Below, in pieces: positions 19,992 through 29,629 of a stretch of 64,000 bases of DNA; positions within the stretch are counted from its first letter, which is position 1, and each line of letters starts with the position of its first letter. The stretch comes from PALSA-1004 sp963804885 (GTDB lineage Bacteria > Pseudomonadota > Gammaproteobacteria > Burkholderiales > SG8-41). The notes under the pieces were generated by a model. That model searched no databases. It was not told where the DNA came from and worked only from the letters and a program-made list of their open reading frames with translations. The DNA is taken from NCBI GenBank assembly GCA_963804885.1, contig CAWDSF010000002.1, positions 434,001 to 498,000 on the forward strand, in the 5' to 3' direction. The translations under genes were made by a program, and so were the position numbers.

Positions 19992-20189
19992 TTAGTGGCC
20001 GGCGACGGCCCCGCCCTTGAGCGTATATTGCGTGCCGCAGTACGGGCACAGCGCGGTGCCGGTCTTTTCGATGGGCAGGAAAACCCGCGGATGCGCGTTC
20101 CACAGCACCATCTCCGGCGTCGGGCAGTGCAGCGGCAGCTCGGCCGCGGTGATCTCGATGTGGCGCTGCTTGTTTTCGGTCTGGGTCAT
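19992..20189 (-). CDS. Zinc-finger domain protein (zf-CHCC family)
   Basis: This 65-residue protein ends in a zinc knuckle: LHCPTPEMVLWNAHPRVFLP followed by ALCPYCGTQYTL. That is the Cys/His/Cys/Cys arrangement also seen in the NDUFS6-like zf-CHCC family. The role of the bacterial stand-alone form is not established. The ATG at 20189 is preferred. A GTG at 20198 overlaps the ilvE stop by four bases and would add MSA, so the two genes are coupled either way. Confidence 0.82.
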   Translation of the reverse strand: MTQTENKQRHIEITAAELPLHCPTPEMVLWNAHPRVFLPIEKTGTALCPYCGTQYTLKGGAVAGH

Positions 20190-20194
20190 GGCGC

Positions 20195-21121
20195 TCACGC
20201 GGCGACCGGTGCTAACCAGTCGCGATACTTGTCGTTCCTGCCGTTGACGATATCGAAGAATGCCTTTTGCAGTTTTGCGGTGATGGGGCCCGTCTTGCCC
20301 GAGCCGATCACGCGGCTGTCGACTTCACGGATCGGCGTGACTTCCGCCGCCGTGCCGGTAAAAAACGCTTCATCCGCAATGTAGAGATCGTCGCGTGTGA
20401 TGCGGCGTGCGGTCACGGTATAACCCATCTCCTCGGCGAGATCGATGATCGACCGGCGCGTAATTCCGATCAGCGCGCTCGTCAGTTCCGGCTCGTAAAT
20501 CTTGCCGTCCTTGACCATGAACAGGTTTTCACCCGAGCCTTCGGCCACGAAGCCGTCGACGTCGAGCAGCAATCCTTCGTCGTAGCCGTGCTCGGTTGCC
20601 TCGAGATTCGCCAATATCGAATTGGCATACGTGCCCGAGTATTTCGCGCGGCACATCGAAACGTTCACGTGATGGCGCGCAAACGACGACGTTTTGACGC
20701 GGATGCCTTTCTCGAGCGCTTCCGGTCCCAGATAAGCGCCCCACGGCCACGCGGCGATGGCGACGTGCACCGTCGCGCCCTTTGGCGAGACGCCCATTTT
20801 TTCGGAGCCGTAAAACGCGATCGGCCGGATGTAGCACGATTCGAGCTTGTTGGCGCGCACCACTTCCTTGTGCGCCGCCATGATGGTCTCGCGGTCGTAC
20901 GGGAGCTTCATCATGTAGATGTGGGCGGAGTTGAAGAGCCGCTCGGTGTGCTCCTGCAAGCGGAAAATCGCGGTGCCCCGGCTCGTATGGTAGGCGCGCA
21001 ACCCTTCGAAAACGGCGAGCCCGTAGTGCAGTGAATGGGTCAGCACGTGCGTGTTCGCGTCGCGCCAGGGCACCAGCTTGCCGTCATACCAGATGTGCCC
21101 GTCGCGATCAGCCATCGACAT
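20195..21121 (-). CDS. ilvE: Branched-chain amino-acid aminotransferase
   Basis: IlvE performs the last transamination to leucine, isoleucine and valine. The 308-residue fold-type IV PLP protein has the Schiff-base lysine at Lys160 in CRAKYSGTYANS. It also has GYDEGLLLDVDGFVAEGSGENLF and the phosphate-binding TGTAAEVTPI. An early YGLAVFEGLRAY is typical of IlvE. The start at 21121 has GGAGC about eight bases upstream. It is divergent from the adenylate cyclase gene across a 251-base gap. Confidence 0.96.
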   Translation of the reverse strand: MSMADRDGHIWYDGKLVPWRDANTHVLTHSLHYGLAVFEGLRAYHTSRGTAIFRLQEHTERLFNSAHIYMMKLPYDRETIMAAHKEVVRANKLESCYIRPIAFYGSEKMGVSPKGATVHVAIAAWPWGAYLGPEALEKGIRVKTSSFARHHVNVSMCRAKYSGTYANSILANLEATEHGYDEGLLLDVDGFVAEGSGENLFMVKDGKIYEPELTSALIGITRRSIIDLAEEMGYTVTARRITRDDLYIADEAFFTGTAAEVTPIREVDSRVIGSGKTGPITAKLQKAFFDIVNGRNDKYRDWLAPVAA

Positions 21122-21254
21122 ATTTATGCTCCATGCAAAGGGCGCATTTTAGCCAACTTGCGCCATCCCCGCGAGCGTCACGGACGACGCGCGCATGCGC
21201 GTTGGCGGCGCGCTCTGCCGAGGCATTAAAAGGCAACTTTCCTTGACCGAAAAA

Positions 21255-21287
21255 TTGATTGATGTGAATATCAGAATTATCAATCAA
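21255..21287. promoter_or_regulatory. TTGATTGAT inverted repeat between ilvE and the cyclase gene
   Basis: TTGATTGAT at 21255-21263 is perfectly complementary to ATCAATCAA at 21279-21287, with a 15-base spacer. It lies 85 bases before the adenylate cyclase start and 134 bases before ilvE, in a notably AT-richer patch. The two arms each contain overlapping TTGAT half-sites. The layout suits an operator for a dimeric regulator, but the regulator is unknown. The rest of the 251-base gap shows no clear promoter pair. Confidence 0.5.
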
Positions 21288-21372
21288 AAGTGGCGCGCAA
21301 CAAACCAGTCACGCACGTAATCGGACGCGCATAAGCCACTGGATCATAACGATAAAGCGGAGTTTTCCAGGA

Positions 21373-22671
21373 ATGCCGAATCCCCTCAGCGCGACGCTCA
21401 GCAAATTAAGCCGTCGCGTTATCAACGAGAGCGACACGGATGAGCAGAAGCTGCAGAAAACGCTGCTGATCTTTGCGTGCGGCCTGATGGGATTCGCGGC
21501 GATGCTGTGGCTCGTGATTTACCACGCGATGGGCATCCGGTATTCCGCCACTGTGCCGCTGATTTATCTCGGGGTCTCGGCTGCGACGCTCGCGATCTAT
21601 CTGTGGAATCTCAATTTCGATTTCTTCCGCTTTGCACAGACCAGCCTGTACCTGTTCGTGCCGTTCATCATGCAATGGTCGATCGGCAGCTATGTCACTT
21701 CATCGGGCGTCATGCTGTGGGCGCTGCTGGCGCCGATCGGCGTGATGGTCTTTCAGGGGCCGAAGGAATCGGTGCCGTGGTTCTTTGCCTATCTCGTTAT
21801 GACGGCGGTATCGGGATTTTTCGATTACTACCTCGCCTACGGAACCGAAAAGACGACCGGCATGCCGCTGCAGACGATCGCGGTGTTCTTCGTGCTCAAT
21901 TTTGCCGCGATGTCGACCATCGTCTACCTGCTGGTCGTTTATTTCGTGCGCCAGAAAGACCGCCTCAAGGAGGCGCTCGACCGCCAGCACAGTTTGCTGC
22001 AAGTCGAGCAGGACCGCTCGGAGCGGCTGCTGCTCAACGTGCTGCCGCCGCACATCGCCGAACGCCTGAAGCGCGATCCGAGCGTAATCGCCGACGGCAT
22101 CGCCGATTGCACGGTGATGTTCGCCGATCTGACGGATTTCACGCGGCTCACCGAGGAATTGCCGCCGCGCGACATGGTCGCGATGCTCAACGAAGTATTT
22201 TCCTGGTTCGATGCGCTGGCCGAAAAGTACGACGTCGAGAAAATCAAGACGATAGGCGACGCCTACATGGTTGCCGGCGGACTGCTCGAGCATGACGCCC
22301 GGTATACGGAGGCCATCGTCAACATGGCGCTCGATGCGCGCGACAAGCTCGCCGAGCTCAAAACAGGCGCCGGCGACTCGCTCGGCATCCACATCGGCAT
22401 CGCCAGCGGCCCGGTGGTAGCCGGCGTGATCGGCGTCAAAAAGTTCATTTACGATTTGTGGGGGAACGCCGTCAATCAGGCGGCGCGCCTGACCTCGGAG
22501 GCAGCTTCGGGCGGCATTCTGGTCGATGCCATGACGTATCGCCGGCTGCGCGGACTATACGAGTTCGAGGGCCCCGAACCGCTGATCGTCAAAGGCCAGC
22601 GTCAGATTATCGCGTATCGTCTGATTGCGCGGCTGCCGGAAGTTGCGGCAACGCAGGCCGAAGTCGCGTAA
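21373..22671 (+). CDS. Membrane-bound class III adenylate cyclase
   Basis: The 432-residue protein has six likely membrane segments between residues 30 and 192, a short coiled-coil linker (KDRLKEALDRQHSLLQ), and a class III cyclase domain from about 240. Metal ligands are Asp252 (MFADLTDF) and Asp296 (IGDAYM). The base-selecting pair is Lys290 and Asp361, which indicates ATP rather than GTP. Asn368 and Arg372 (DLWGNAVNQAAR) are the transition-state residues. All catalytic positions are intact, so it should make cAMP. The nearby orphan cyclic-nucleotide-binding protein (36565-37101) is a possible partner. Confidence 0.93.
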   Translation: MPNPLSATLSKLSRRVINESDTDEQKLQKTLLIFACGLMGFAAMLWLVIYHAMGIRYSATVPLIYLGVSAATLAIYLWNLNFDFFRFAQTSLYLFVPFIMQWSIGSYVTSSGVMLWALLAPIGVMVFQGPKESVPWFFAYLVMTAVSGFFDYYLAYGTEKTTGMPLQTIAVFFVLNFAAMSTIVYLLVVYFVRQKDRLKEALDRQHSLLQVEQDRSERLLLNVLPPHIAERLKRDPSVIADGIADCTVMFADLTDFTRLTEELPPRDMVAMLNEVFSWFDALAEKYDVEKIKTIGDAYMVAGGLLEHDARYTEAIVNMALDARDKLAELKTGAGDSLGIHIGIASGPVVAGVIGVKKFIYDLWGNAVNQAARLTSEAASGGILVDAMTYRRLRGLYEFEGPEPLIVKGQRQIIAYRLIARLPEVAATQAEVA

Positions 22672-22687
22672 AACCGATCCGCGGCTT

Positions 22688-25438
22688 TTATCGCGGTGCG
22701 GGCGCCGCTCCCAGCACGACATCCCACAATTTTTTTACCGCGGCGATTTCCGGCGCGAGCATTGCACGATCGACGCGCGCGTACTTGTCCCCCTGCAGGC
22801 GCAATGCGTGCTGCAGCTGGCGGAACCGCCGGTACGCATCGTGCACCGCCAGCGCGGTGTCGCCGGGGATCAGCTCGAGACGCGCCGCGAGCTTGAGCAG
22901 CGCCAGGTTGCCGATGTTCGCAATCAGCTCGGGATGGCGGTGCGAGTGGCCCAGAATCAGGTACTGAACGATGAACTCGACGTCGATCAGGCCGCCGCGG
23001 TCGTGCTTGATGTCGAAGCGCCCGCTCGGATTGGGGTGGGCGGCGAGCATGGTGTCGCGCATCTTGACGACTTCATCGCGCAGCGCCGGCAGCGCGCGCG
23101 GCCGGCGCAGCACCTCGGCGCGGATCTCTTCGAACCGGCGCGCAATGCCGGCATCGCCGGCGACGCCGCGCGCACGCGTCAGTGCCTGGTGCTCCCACAC
23201 CCACGCGTGAGTGCGCTGATAATCGGCGAATCCTTCGAACGGGCTGACCAGCAGCCCGCTCGCGCCGTCGGGACGCAGGCGCAGGTCGGTTTCGTACAGC
23301 GCGCCGGCCGCGGTCATGCTTGTCAGCCAGTGATTGATGCGCTGCGCGAGCCGTGCGTAATTTTCCGGCGCCTCGGGCGCCGGATCGTCGTAAAGAAAAA
23401 TAAGGTCCAGGTCCGACGCGTAGCCGAGCTCTTTGCCGCCGAGCTTGCCGTAAGCAATGATCGCGAACGCCGGCTCGTCGCGATGACGCGTGCGCAAGCC
23501 CCGCCATACGACGCGCAGCACTTCGGCCAGGATTACGTCGGCGAGTTCGCTCAGGTGGTCGGACAGTTTTTCCAGCGGCAGCTCGCCCGCCAGGTCCTGC
23601 GCGAGCAGGTGCAGGGTCTGCGCATGCTTGAAATGGCGCAGCGCGTTCATTTGCGCTTCGCTGTCGTCGCCAGCCTGGTCAAGCCGGTTGCGCAACTGCG
23701 CGCGCAGTTGCGGCCAGGCGGGCGGCGTGTGCAGCGTGCGCGCATCAAGCAGCTCGTCGAGCAGGATCGGGTAGCGGGCGAGATATTGCGCGGCCCACGG
23801 GCTGGCGCTTGCAAGGCGCGCGCCGCGCTCGATTGTTTGCGGATACTGGAGCAGCAGCGCGAGATAGGCTTCGCGCCGGCTGATGCTCTCAAGCAGCGTC
23901 AGCATGCGCTCGAGCGTCGCGTCGGGATTGGGCAGCCTGGCAACCTCGGCGATCACGCGCGGCACGAGTTGCCGCATCCGTGCGTGGCTCGCCTGCGGCA
24001 TCTGACGTACGCGGCTGCTGTCGCGCAGCGCGGCGATGCGCTCCAGCGCCCGCGCGGGCTCGGCAAATCCGAGTTCGCGCAACATCTTCTGCGGCGCGTC
24101 CGTGCCCGCGCCGTCCCACAGCACCTCGAGCGGATGCGCGTCCGGCCCGGACGTCGCGAAAATATTTTCGAAATGCTGCGTGACGCGGCTGCGATGCTGC
24201 TCGAGTTCGGCGCGCAGCTGCGCGAAATCGGCGTGACCCGTGGCGGCAGCGATCAGAGCTTGATCGTCGTCACTCGTCGGCAGCGCCTGGGTCTGCCTGT
24301 CGTCGAGATACTGGAGCCGGTGCTCGAGATTTCGCAGGAAAACGTACGCGGCGGTGAGCTCGCTTACTGCCGCCGCCGGCAGGAGGTTGCGCTCGGCCAG
24401 CAACGGCAGCACGGCGAGCGTGGGCGGCTGGCGCAGCGGGGCATCGTGACCGCCGCGGACCAGTTGAAACAGTTGCACGATAAATTCGATTTCGCGGATG
24501 CCGCCGGGGCCGAGCTTGACGTTGTCGAGTATGTCGCGCCGCTCGACTTCGCGCCGGATCTCCGCGTGCAGGCCGCGCATGGATTCGAACGCGCTGTAGT
24601 CGAGATGGCGGCGGAAGACGAACGGACGCACGAGATCGGCGAGTTCCTGCGCGCGGTCGCCGCACACGACGCGCGCCTTGATCCATGCGTAGCGTTCCCA
24701 TTCGCGCCCCTGGGTGATGAAATAGTTTTCGAGCATGCCGAAGCTCACGGCGAGCGGTCCGTCGCTGCCGAGCGGCCGCAACCGCATGTCGACTCTGAAT
24801 ACGTAGCCATCGGCGGTCATCTCGTTGAGCAGTGCGATCAGGCGGCGCGCGAAGCGGATGAAATATTCATGATTGCTCAATGGGCGCGGGCCGCGCGTCT
24901 CGCCGTCCTCCGGATACACGAACACCAAGTCGATGTCGGACGAGACATTGAGTTCCTCGCCGCCTAACTTGCCCATCGCGACGACATGCAGGACCTGCAC
25001 GCTGCCGTCATTGGCCGCCGTCGGTTCGCCGTGAAGTAGCGCGAATTCGCGTTTCAGATGGTCCACCGCAACCGTGAGAGCGATGTCGGCGAGCGTCGTT
25101 ATCGTCGCCATGACTTCGTCGAGCGTCGCCAGCCCGTTTAAGTCGCGGGCGATCAGGCGCAGCATGACGCGCTTGCGCAAATCGCGCAGCGCGCGCATCA
25201 GCGACGCGTCGTCGGTCGCGCCGGCGGCGGCGAGCCGCCTGCGCATTTCGTCGGCCCCGAATGGCGTCGCGATCGCTGTCGCCGGCATGAGCCCGGGCTC
25301 GGCGGCAAGCAGGCGCCGCGCATAGCGGGACAAAGCGATGGTGCGAGCGACTAACGCGTCATCGTTTGCGCGTGCGAGGGCGCTAGGTATAGTCACACCG
25401 TTCGGGTTACAATTAGTTTTGAAATCATTGCCTTGCAT
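22688..25438 (-). CDS. glnE: Bifunctional glutamine synthetase adenylyltransferase/deadenylase
   Basis: GlnE adenylylates and deadenylylates glutamine synthetase in response to PII. The protein of about 916 residues holds two nucleotidyltransferase domains. GGEELNVSSDIDLVF marks the N-terminal deadenylase, and GGKELGYASDLDLIFLYDD marks the C-terminal adenylylase, in duplicated order as expected. RLRPDGASGLLVS and DIKHDRGGLIDVEFIVQYL are further signatures. The ATG at 25438 (MQGNDFK) is my choice; GTG 25396 and an upstream start overlapping yhdP are alternatives. It converges on the cyclase gene, 16 bases away. Confidence 0.95.
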   Translation of the reverse strand: MQGNDFKTNCNPNGVTIPSALARANDDALVARTIALSRYARRLLAAEPGLMPATAIATPFGADEMRRRLAAAGATDDASLMRALRDLRKRVMLRLIARDLNGLATLDEVMATITTLADIALTVAVDHLKREFALLHGEPTAANDGSVQVLHVVAMGKLGGEELNVSSDIDLVFVYPEDGETRGPRPLSNHEYFIRFARRLIALLNEMTADGYVFRVDMRLRPLGSDGPLAVSFGMLENYFITQGREWERYAWIKARVVCGDRAQELADLVRPFVFRRHLDYSAFESMRGLHAEIRREVERRDILDNVKLGPGGIREIEFIVQLFQLVRGGHDAPLRQPPTLAVLPLLAERNLLPAAAVSELTAAYVFLRNLEHRLQYLDDRQTQALPTSDDDQALIAAATGHADFAQLRAELEQHRSRVTQHFENIFATSGPDAHPLEVLWDGAGTDAPQKMLRELGFAEPARALERIAALRDSSRVRQMPQASHARMRQLVPRVIAEVARLPNPDATLERMLTLLESISRREAYLALLLQYPQTIERGARLASASPWAAQYLARYPILLDELLDARTLHTPPAWPQLRAQLRNRLDQAGDDSEAQMNALRHFKHAQTLHLLAQDLAGELPLEKLSDHLSELADVILAEVLRVVWRGLRTRHRDEPAFAIIAYGKLGGKELGYASDLDLIFLYDDPAPEAPENYARLAQRINHWLTSMTAAGALYETDLRLRPDGASGLLVSPFEGFADYQRTHAWVWEHQALTRARGVAGDAGIARRFEEIRAEVLRRPRALPALRDEVVKMRDTMLAAHPNPSGRFDIKHDRGGLIDVEFIVQYLILGHSHRHPELIANIGNLALLKLAARLELIPGDTALAVHDAYRRFRQLQHALRLQGDKYARVDRAMLAPEIAAVKKLWDVVLGAAPAPR

Positions 25439-25446
25439 TTTATGAC
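25419..25446 (+). promoter_or_regulatory. Candidate sigma-70 promoter for yhdP
   Basis: TTGAAA (25419-25424) and TATGAC (25441-25446) are 16 bases apart, 15 bases before the GTG start of yhdP. The site lies in the short divergent region shared with glnE. Confidence 0.4.
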
Positions 25447-25460
25447 TTTTAACTGAGATC

Positions 25461-28400
25461 GTGCCGGCTAAATCCATTTTCCGGATGCTGCACGTCAGCT
25501 CGCTCTGGTGTTATCGCGCGATAACCTGGGCAATACTGGGCTGCGCATTTGCTTTTGCGCTCGTCATATTACTGGTGCGTTTCTGGGTGCTGCCCCATAT
25601 GGGCGACTACCGGGAACCGATCGCAAAACAGCTGAGCGAGGCGACGCGTCAGAAGGTGACCATCGGCAAGCTGGACGGCCGCTGGAGCGGGCTCAATCTG
25701 CAATTGACGCTGGGCGACGTCCTCGTGTACGACAGCGCGAACCGGCCTGCGCTGACTTTGCAGCGCGTCGACAGCACGTTGTCATGGTGGTCGCTGGTGC
25801 TCGGCGAGCCGCGGTTCGATTCGATCGAGATCCGGCGCCCGCAATTGGATGTGAGGCGCGACGCGCGCGGGGTTTTTTCCGTCGCCGGCATCGAGCTCAA
25901 CGCGAACACCGACGGCGGCGGGATTTCGGACTGGCTGCTGCGCCAGAACGAGATCAGCATTCGGGACGCGTCGATTACGTGGAACGACGAGCTGCGCGCG
26001 GCGCCTCAATTAGCGCTCGAGCACGTGGATTTTCGCTTCGAGAACGACGGCAACCACCATCGTTTTGGTCTGCGCGCGGTACCGCCGGCCGCGCTGGCGA
26101 CGCCGCTGGACGTGCGCGGCGATTTCACCGGCAGAACGGTCACGGCGCTCGCCCAGTGGAACGGCCAGGTGTTCGCCCAGCTCGAATACACGGACATCGC
26201 CGCATGGCGCGCGTGGGTGACGTTTCCCGTCTATTTTCCGCATGGCGTGGGCGCAGTGCGCGCGTGGGTGGGCCTGAAAGACGGCGAAGTTGCGCAAATT
26301 ACGGCTGACGTTCAGTTGTCCCAGGTCACGACCCGGCTGGGCGCCGAATTACCGGATCTCGACCTCGCGGAGCTCAAAGGCCGCGTGGGCTGGAAGCTGC
26401 TCGAGGACGGCTATGAAGTTTCGACGACGCGGCTTAGCCTGTCCACTCACGAGCACAACCTGCAGCCGACCGATTTCCTGCTGCGCTATCACCGCGCAAG
26501 CGGCAAGCGCGCGCCGCACGGCGAATTGCAGGCAAACGCGCTCGACGTCGAACCGCTGATCGCGCTGGCCGACCATTTGCCGTTCGAAGCCGAAGTGCGT
26601 AAGGAATTCGAGGCGTACGCGCCGCGCGGCAGCTTCTACGACGTGGCGGTCAAATGGACCGGCAGCTGGCCGCGCCCGGAGCAATATGGCGTGAAGGCGC
26701 GGTTCACCAATCTGGGCCTCAATGCTGTGGGCAGGCTGCCCGGGCTCGCCGGCGTAAGCGGCAGTATCGATGGCACCGAGCGTGGCGGGACGCTGATGTT
26801 GAGCACGCAGAACACAGCGGTGGATTTCCCGCTGGTATTCGAGGAAAAGTTTCGCTTCGACACGTTCACGGCCCAAGCCGGCTGGCAACGCACGGGCGAG
26901 CAATACGAAATCCGGCTTAACGACATTTCATTCGCGAACCGCGACATGGCCGCCAGCGTATCGGGCGTATACCAGACTGTGGCCGGCGGCCGCGGCGTGA
27001 TCGATTTGACCGCGCATGCTACGCGCGCCGATGTCCGCAGCGTCGGCCGTTACGTGCCATTACAGGTCGGCGACCGCGGGCGCCAGTGGATGGCCACGGC
27101 GTTTCTCGGGGGCACGTCGAACGACGTCAAACTGCGCTTGAAGGGCAACCTGAACGAATTTCCGTTCCCCGAAGGCAAGGGCGGCACGTTTCAGGTGACG
27201 GCACACGTGCTGGACGGCGTGCTGGATTATGCGAACGGCTGGCCCAAAATCGAGAATATCGATGGCGAACTGACTTTTCGCGGCCGCCGCATGGACATAG
27301 CGGTCCGCGACGGCGCGATTTTGGGCGCCAAGATCGCCCGCGTGCACGCGGAGATTCCCGACCTCATGAATCCCGAGCGCGTGGTCGTGGTCACTGGCGA
27401 AGCGGAAGGCCCCACGAGCGAATTCCTGAGTTTTATCGAGAAAAGCCCGGTCGCCGACTCGATCGATCATTTCACCGAGCGTTTCCGCGCGGAAGGGCGC
27501 GGCAAGCTCGCATTGAAGCTCAACATACCGCTCGCCAATCCGAAAAGCACCCGGGTAGCCGGAGACTTTCAGTTTTTGAACAACCGGGTTGAAAGCGAGG
27601 AGCTGTTCTTCCCGTTCGAGCAGGTCAACGGGCACATCGAATTTACCGAGGCGTCCGTGCGGATGCCGGCGACGACGATGGTGATACTCGGCGGTCCGGC
27701 CACGTTGAACGGCAGCACGCAAAAAGACGGCGTTGTGCGATTCAACCTGGCGGGGCGCGCCAACATGGACAATTTCCGCCGCGTGGCCACGCTGCCGTTC
27801 GTGCAGACACTGCATGGCTCGACCGACTGGAAAAGCAGCGTGGCCGTGCGCAAACGCGTGGTCGACATGGTGTTCGAGTCGACGTTGCAGGGCATAGCCT
27901 CGGACCTGCCGGCCCCGCTGGCCAAGACGGCGCCGGAAACCTTGCCCTTCAAGCTGGAACGCAATGTCACCGGCCCGCAGCAGGATCGCATCGCGTTCGG
28001 CATCGGCAACGTAGTGTCGGTGCAGTTGTTGCGGCGCAAGGACAGCATCGACGCAGTCATCGAGCGTGGCCTCATCCATCTGGGCGGGGGGCCGGCCGGC
28101 GAACCCGAGCGCAAGGGACTGTGGGTCACTGGCGGCCTGAAAGGCCTCGATCTCGATCAATGGCTGCTCTTGATGAAGTCGTCGGGCGGCGATGCGGGAC
28201 GCGCTCAACTCGCGGGACTCGACGTCAAGTTCGGGACGCTCGACGTGCTGGGCCGGCGCTTCAATGAGCTCGCGATAAACGGTACCGTGCAGACGGGCGT
28301 GTGGCAGACCACGCTCGCCGGTCGCGAGCTCGTAGGCGAAGTGAACTACCGTTCGCAAGGCAAGGGCAAAGTAACCGCGCGCATGAAGACCCTGACGATT

Positions 28401-29303
28401 CCGGCGCTGACGCCCGACCGCCCGCCGGTGGTAGCGGACAAAGACCAGCCGCAGGAACTGCCGGCGCTCGACATCAAAGCCGACAATTTCCAGGTGCGGC
28501 AGGCGAACATGGGCAAGCTCGAGCTCACGGCGGTACCCGACGGGCGCGACTGGAAGCTCGAGCGGCTGCACATAACGAGCCCGGAAGCGACATTGCACAT
28601 CGAAGGCATCTGGCAGGGCTGGCTCACACAGCCGCGCACGATGGTTAACGTCCGGCTCGACGTCAATGACATCGGCAAGTTCCTCGTGCGCATGGGCCAG
28701 CCCGAAGGCGTGCGCCGCGGCACGGCGAAACTCGAGGGGCCTCTCGCGTGGAACGGCAATCCAAGCGAGCTCGACTATGCGACGCTGTCGGGCAACTTCG
28801 TGCTCGAGGCGAATAAGGGCCAGTTCATCAAGCTCGACCCGGGCATCGGCAAGCTCCTGGGCGTGCTGAGCCTGCAGTCATTGCCGCGGCGGCTGTCGCT
28901 GGATTTTCGCGACATCTTCAGCGAAGGCCTTGCCTTCGACGAAATCGTCGGTACCGTGAAAGTCAACCGCGGCATTGCCAACACCGAGAACTTCCGCATC
29001 CAGGGGCCCGCCGTGCGCATCCAGATGACTGGCGACGTTGATCTCGCGCGCGAAACGCAGAAATTGCGCGTAAAAGTGTTTCCGAGCATGAGCGACAGCC
29101 TGTCCGTGGCCGGCGCGCTGATCGGCGGGCCGATCGCCGGCATCGCCACGTTCGTCGCGCAAAAACTGTTGAAGGACCCGATCGACAAGATGGCCGCGTA
29201 CGAATACGACGTCACGGGCACCTGGGCCGATCCGCAGGTCGCGAAGGTCGAGTCGTCGCCTGGCAGGAACGCGATCGTTCCCGGTTCGGAGCGCAGCGAT
29301 TGA
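25461..29303 (+). CDS. yhdP: YhdP-type AsmA-like envelope protein
   Basis: This 1280-residue protein has one N-terminal membrane helix (WAILGCAFAFALVILLVRFW) followed by a very long periplasmic region of repeated beta strands. The region after the helix (KVTIGKLDGRWSGLNLQLTLGDV) is typical of the YhdP/TIGR02099 group. The C-terminal AsmA-like end reads LRVKVFPSMSDSLSVAGALIGGP. AsmA-like proteins are thought to move phospholipids between the inner and outer membranes. The start is GTG 25461. The yhdP-nitrilase-tldD neighbourhood is conserved in proteobacteria. Confidence 0.92.
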   Translation: MPAKSIFRMLHVSSLWCYRAITWAILGCAFAFALVILLVRFWVLPHMGDYREPIAKQLSEATRQKVTIGKLDGRWSGLNLQLTLGDVLVYDSANRPALTLQRVDSTLSWWSLVLGEPRFDSIEIRRPQLDVRRDARGVFSVAGIELNANTDGGGISDWLLRQNEISIRDASITWNDELRAAPQLALEHVDFRFENDGNHHRFGLRAVPPAALATPLDVRGDFTGRTVTALAQWNGQVFAQLEYTDIAAWRAWVTFPVYFPHGVGAVRAWVGLKDGEVAQITADVQLSQVTTRLGAELPDLDLAELKGRVGWKLLEDGYEVSTTRLSLSTHEHNLQPTDFLLRYHRASGKRAPHGELQANALDVEPLIALADHLPFEAEVRKEFEAYAPRGSFYDVAVKWTGSWPRPEQYGVKARFTNLGLNAVGRLPGLAGVSGSIDGTERGGTLMLSTQNTAVDFPLVFEEKFRFDTFTAQAGWQRTGEQYEIRLNDISFANRDMAASVSGVYQTVAGGRGVIDLTAHATRADVRSVGRYVPLQVGDRGRQWMATAFLGGTSNDVKLRLKGNLNEFPFPEGKGGTFQVTAHVLDGVLDYANGWPKIENIDGELTFRGRRMDIAVRDGAILGAKIARVHAEIPDLMNPERVVVVTGEAEGPTSEFLSFIEKSPVADSIDHFTERFRAEGRGKLALKLNIPLANPKSTRVAGDFQFLNNRVESEELFFPFEQVNGHIEFTEASVRMPATTMVILGGPATLNGSTQKDGVVRFNLAGRANMDNFRRVATLPFVQTLHGSTDWKSSVAVRKRVVDMVFESTLQGIASDLPAPLAKTAPETLPFKLERNVTGPQQDRIAFGIGNVVSVQLLRRKDSIDAVIERGLIHLGGGPAGEPERKGLWVTGGLKGLDLDQWLLLMKSSGGDAGRAQLAGLDVKFGTLDVLGRRFNELAINGTVQTGVWQTTLAGRELVGEVNYRSQGKGKVTARMKTLTIPALTPDRPPVVADKDQPQELPALDIKADNFQVRQANMGKLELTAVPDGRDWKLERLHITSPEATLHIEGIWQGWLTQPRTMVNVRLDVNDIGKFLVRMGQPEGVRRGTAKLEGPLAWNGNPSELDYATLSGNFVLEANKGQFIKLDPGIGKLLGVLSLQSLPRRLSLDFRDIFSEGLAFDEIVGTVKVNRGIANTENFRIQGPAVRIQMTGDVDLARETQKLRVKVFPSMSDSLSVAGALIGGPIAGIATFVAQKLLKDPIDKMAAYEYDVTGTWADPQVAKVESSPGRNAIVPGSERSD

Positions 29304-29629
29304 AGCGTCTAGCGGCGGGGTTGTGCCTGATCGCGGCCGCACTGAGTGCGGCCGCCGATGATGTATTTTCCGTGGCGCCGGACTTGTGGGACCGGCCGCG
29401 CAGTGCGCGCGCGGTGCTCGACCAGCCCGCGGTCCGCAAAGCGCTGGACCAGTATCTCGCGCGGCCGGCGGCCCGGCTCGTCATCCATCACGGTTATGGC
29501 CAGGAAGCGCTGCTGCAGGCCGAGGAATTGCGCATGTGGCTGATGGCGCTCGCGATCGACGGTGCGCGCGTGTCGCTGATCAATGACGTCAAGCCGCAGG
29601 AACCCTTGAAAATTGAAGTGACCCAATGA
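29300..29629 (+). CDS. Small periplasmic protein of unknown function
   Basis: The 109-residue protein has a signal peptide (KRLAAGLCLIAAALSAAADD) and a short mature domain with LVIHHGYGQEALLQAEELRMWLMALAIDG. I recognise no family. It starts with TTG at 29300, which overlaps the yhdP stop as TTGA, and its own stop overlaps the nitrilase start as ATGA. It is therefore firmly inside the yhdP-nit-tldD block and likely has an envelope role, although this is only inferred from position. Confidence 0.75.
   Translation: MKRLAAGLCLIAAALSAAADDVFSVAPDLWDRPRSARAVLDQPAVRKALDQYLARPAARLVIHHGYGQEALLQAEELRMWLMALAIDGARVSLINDVKPQEPLKIEVTQ

Noticed and set aside
21255..21287. FNR/CRP box in the TTGATTGAT repeat
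   Set aside because: FNR sites have TTGAT and ATCAA four bases apart, and CRP sites differ in sequence. The spacing here is 15 bases, so the regulator is left open.
22625..24967. A 780-codon open frame on the plus strand opposite glnE
   Set aside because: It is antisense to the two nucleotidyltransferase domains of GlnE. Its sequence is a codon-phase mirror with no family pattern.
27060..28598. A 512-codon minus-strand frame opposite yhdP
   Set aside because: It lies wholly within the clear YhdP protein and shows no motif or start signal.
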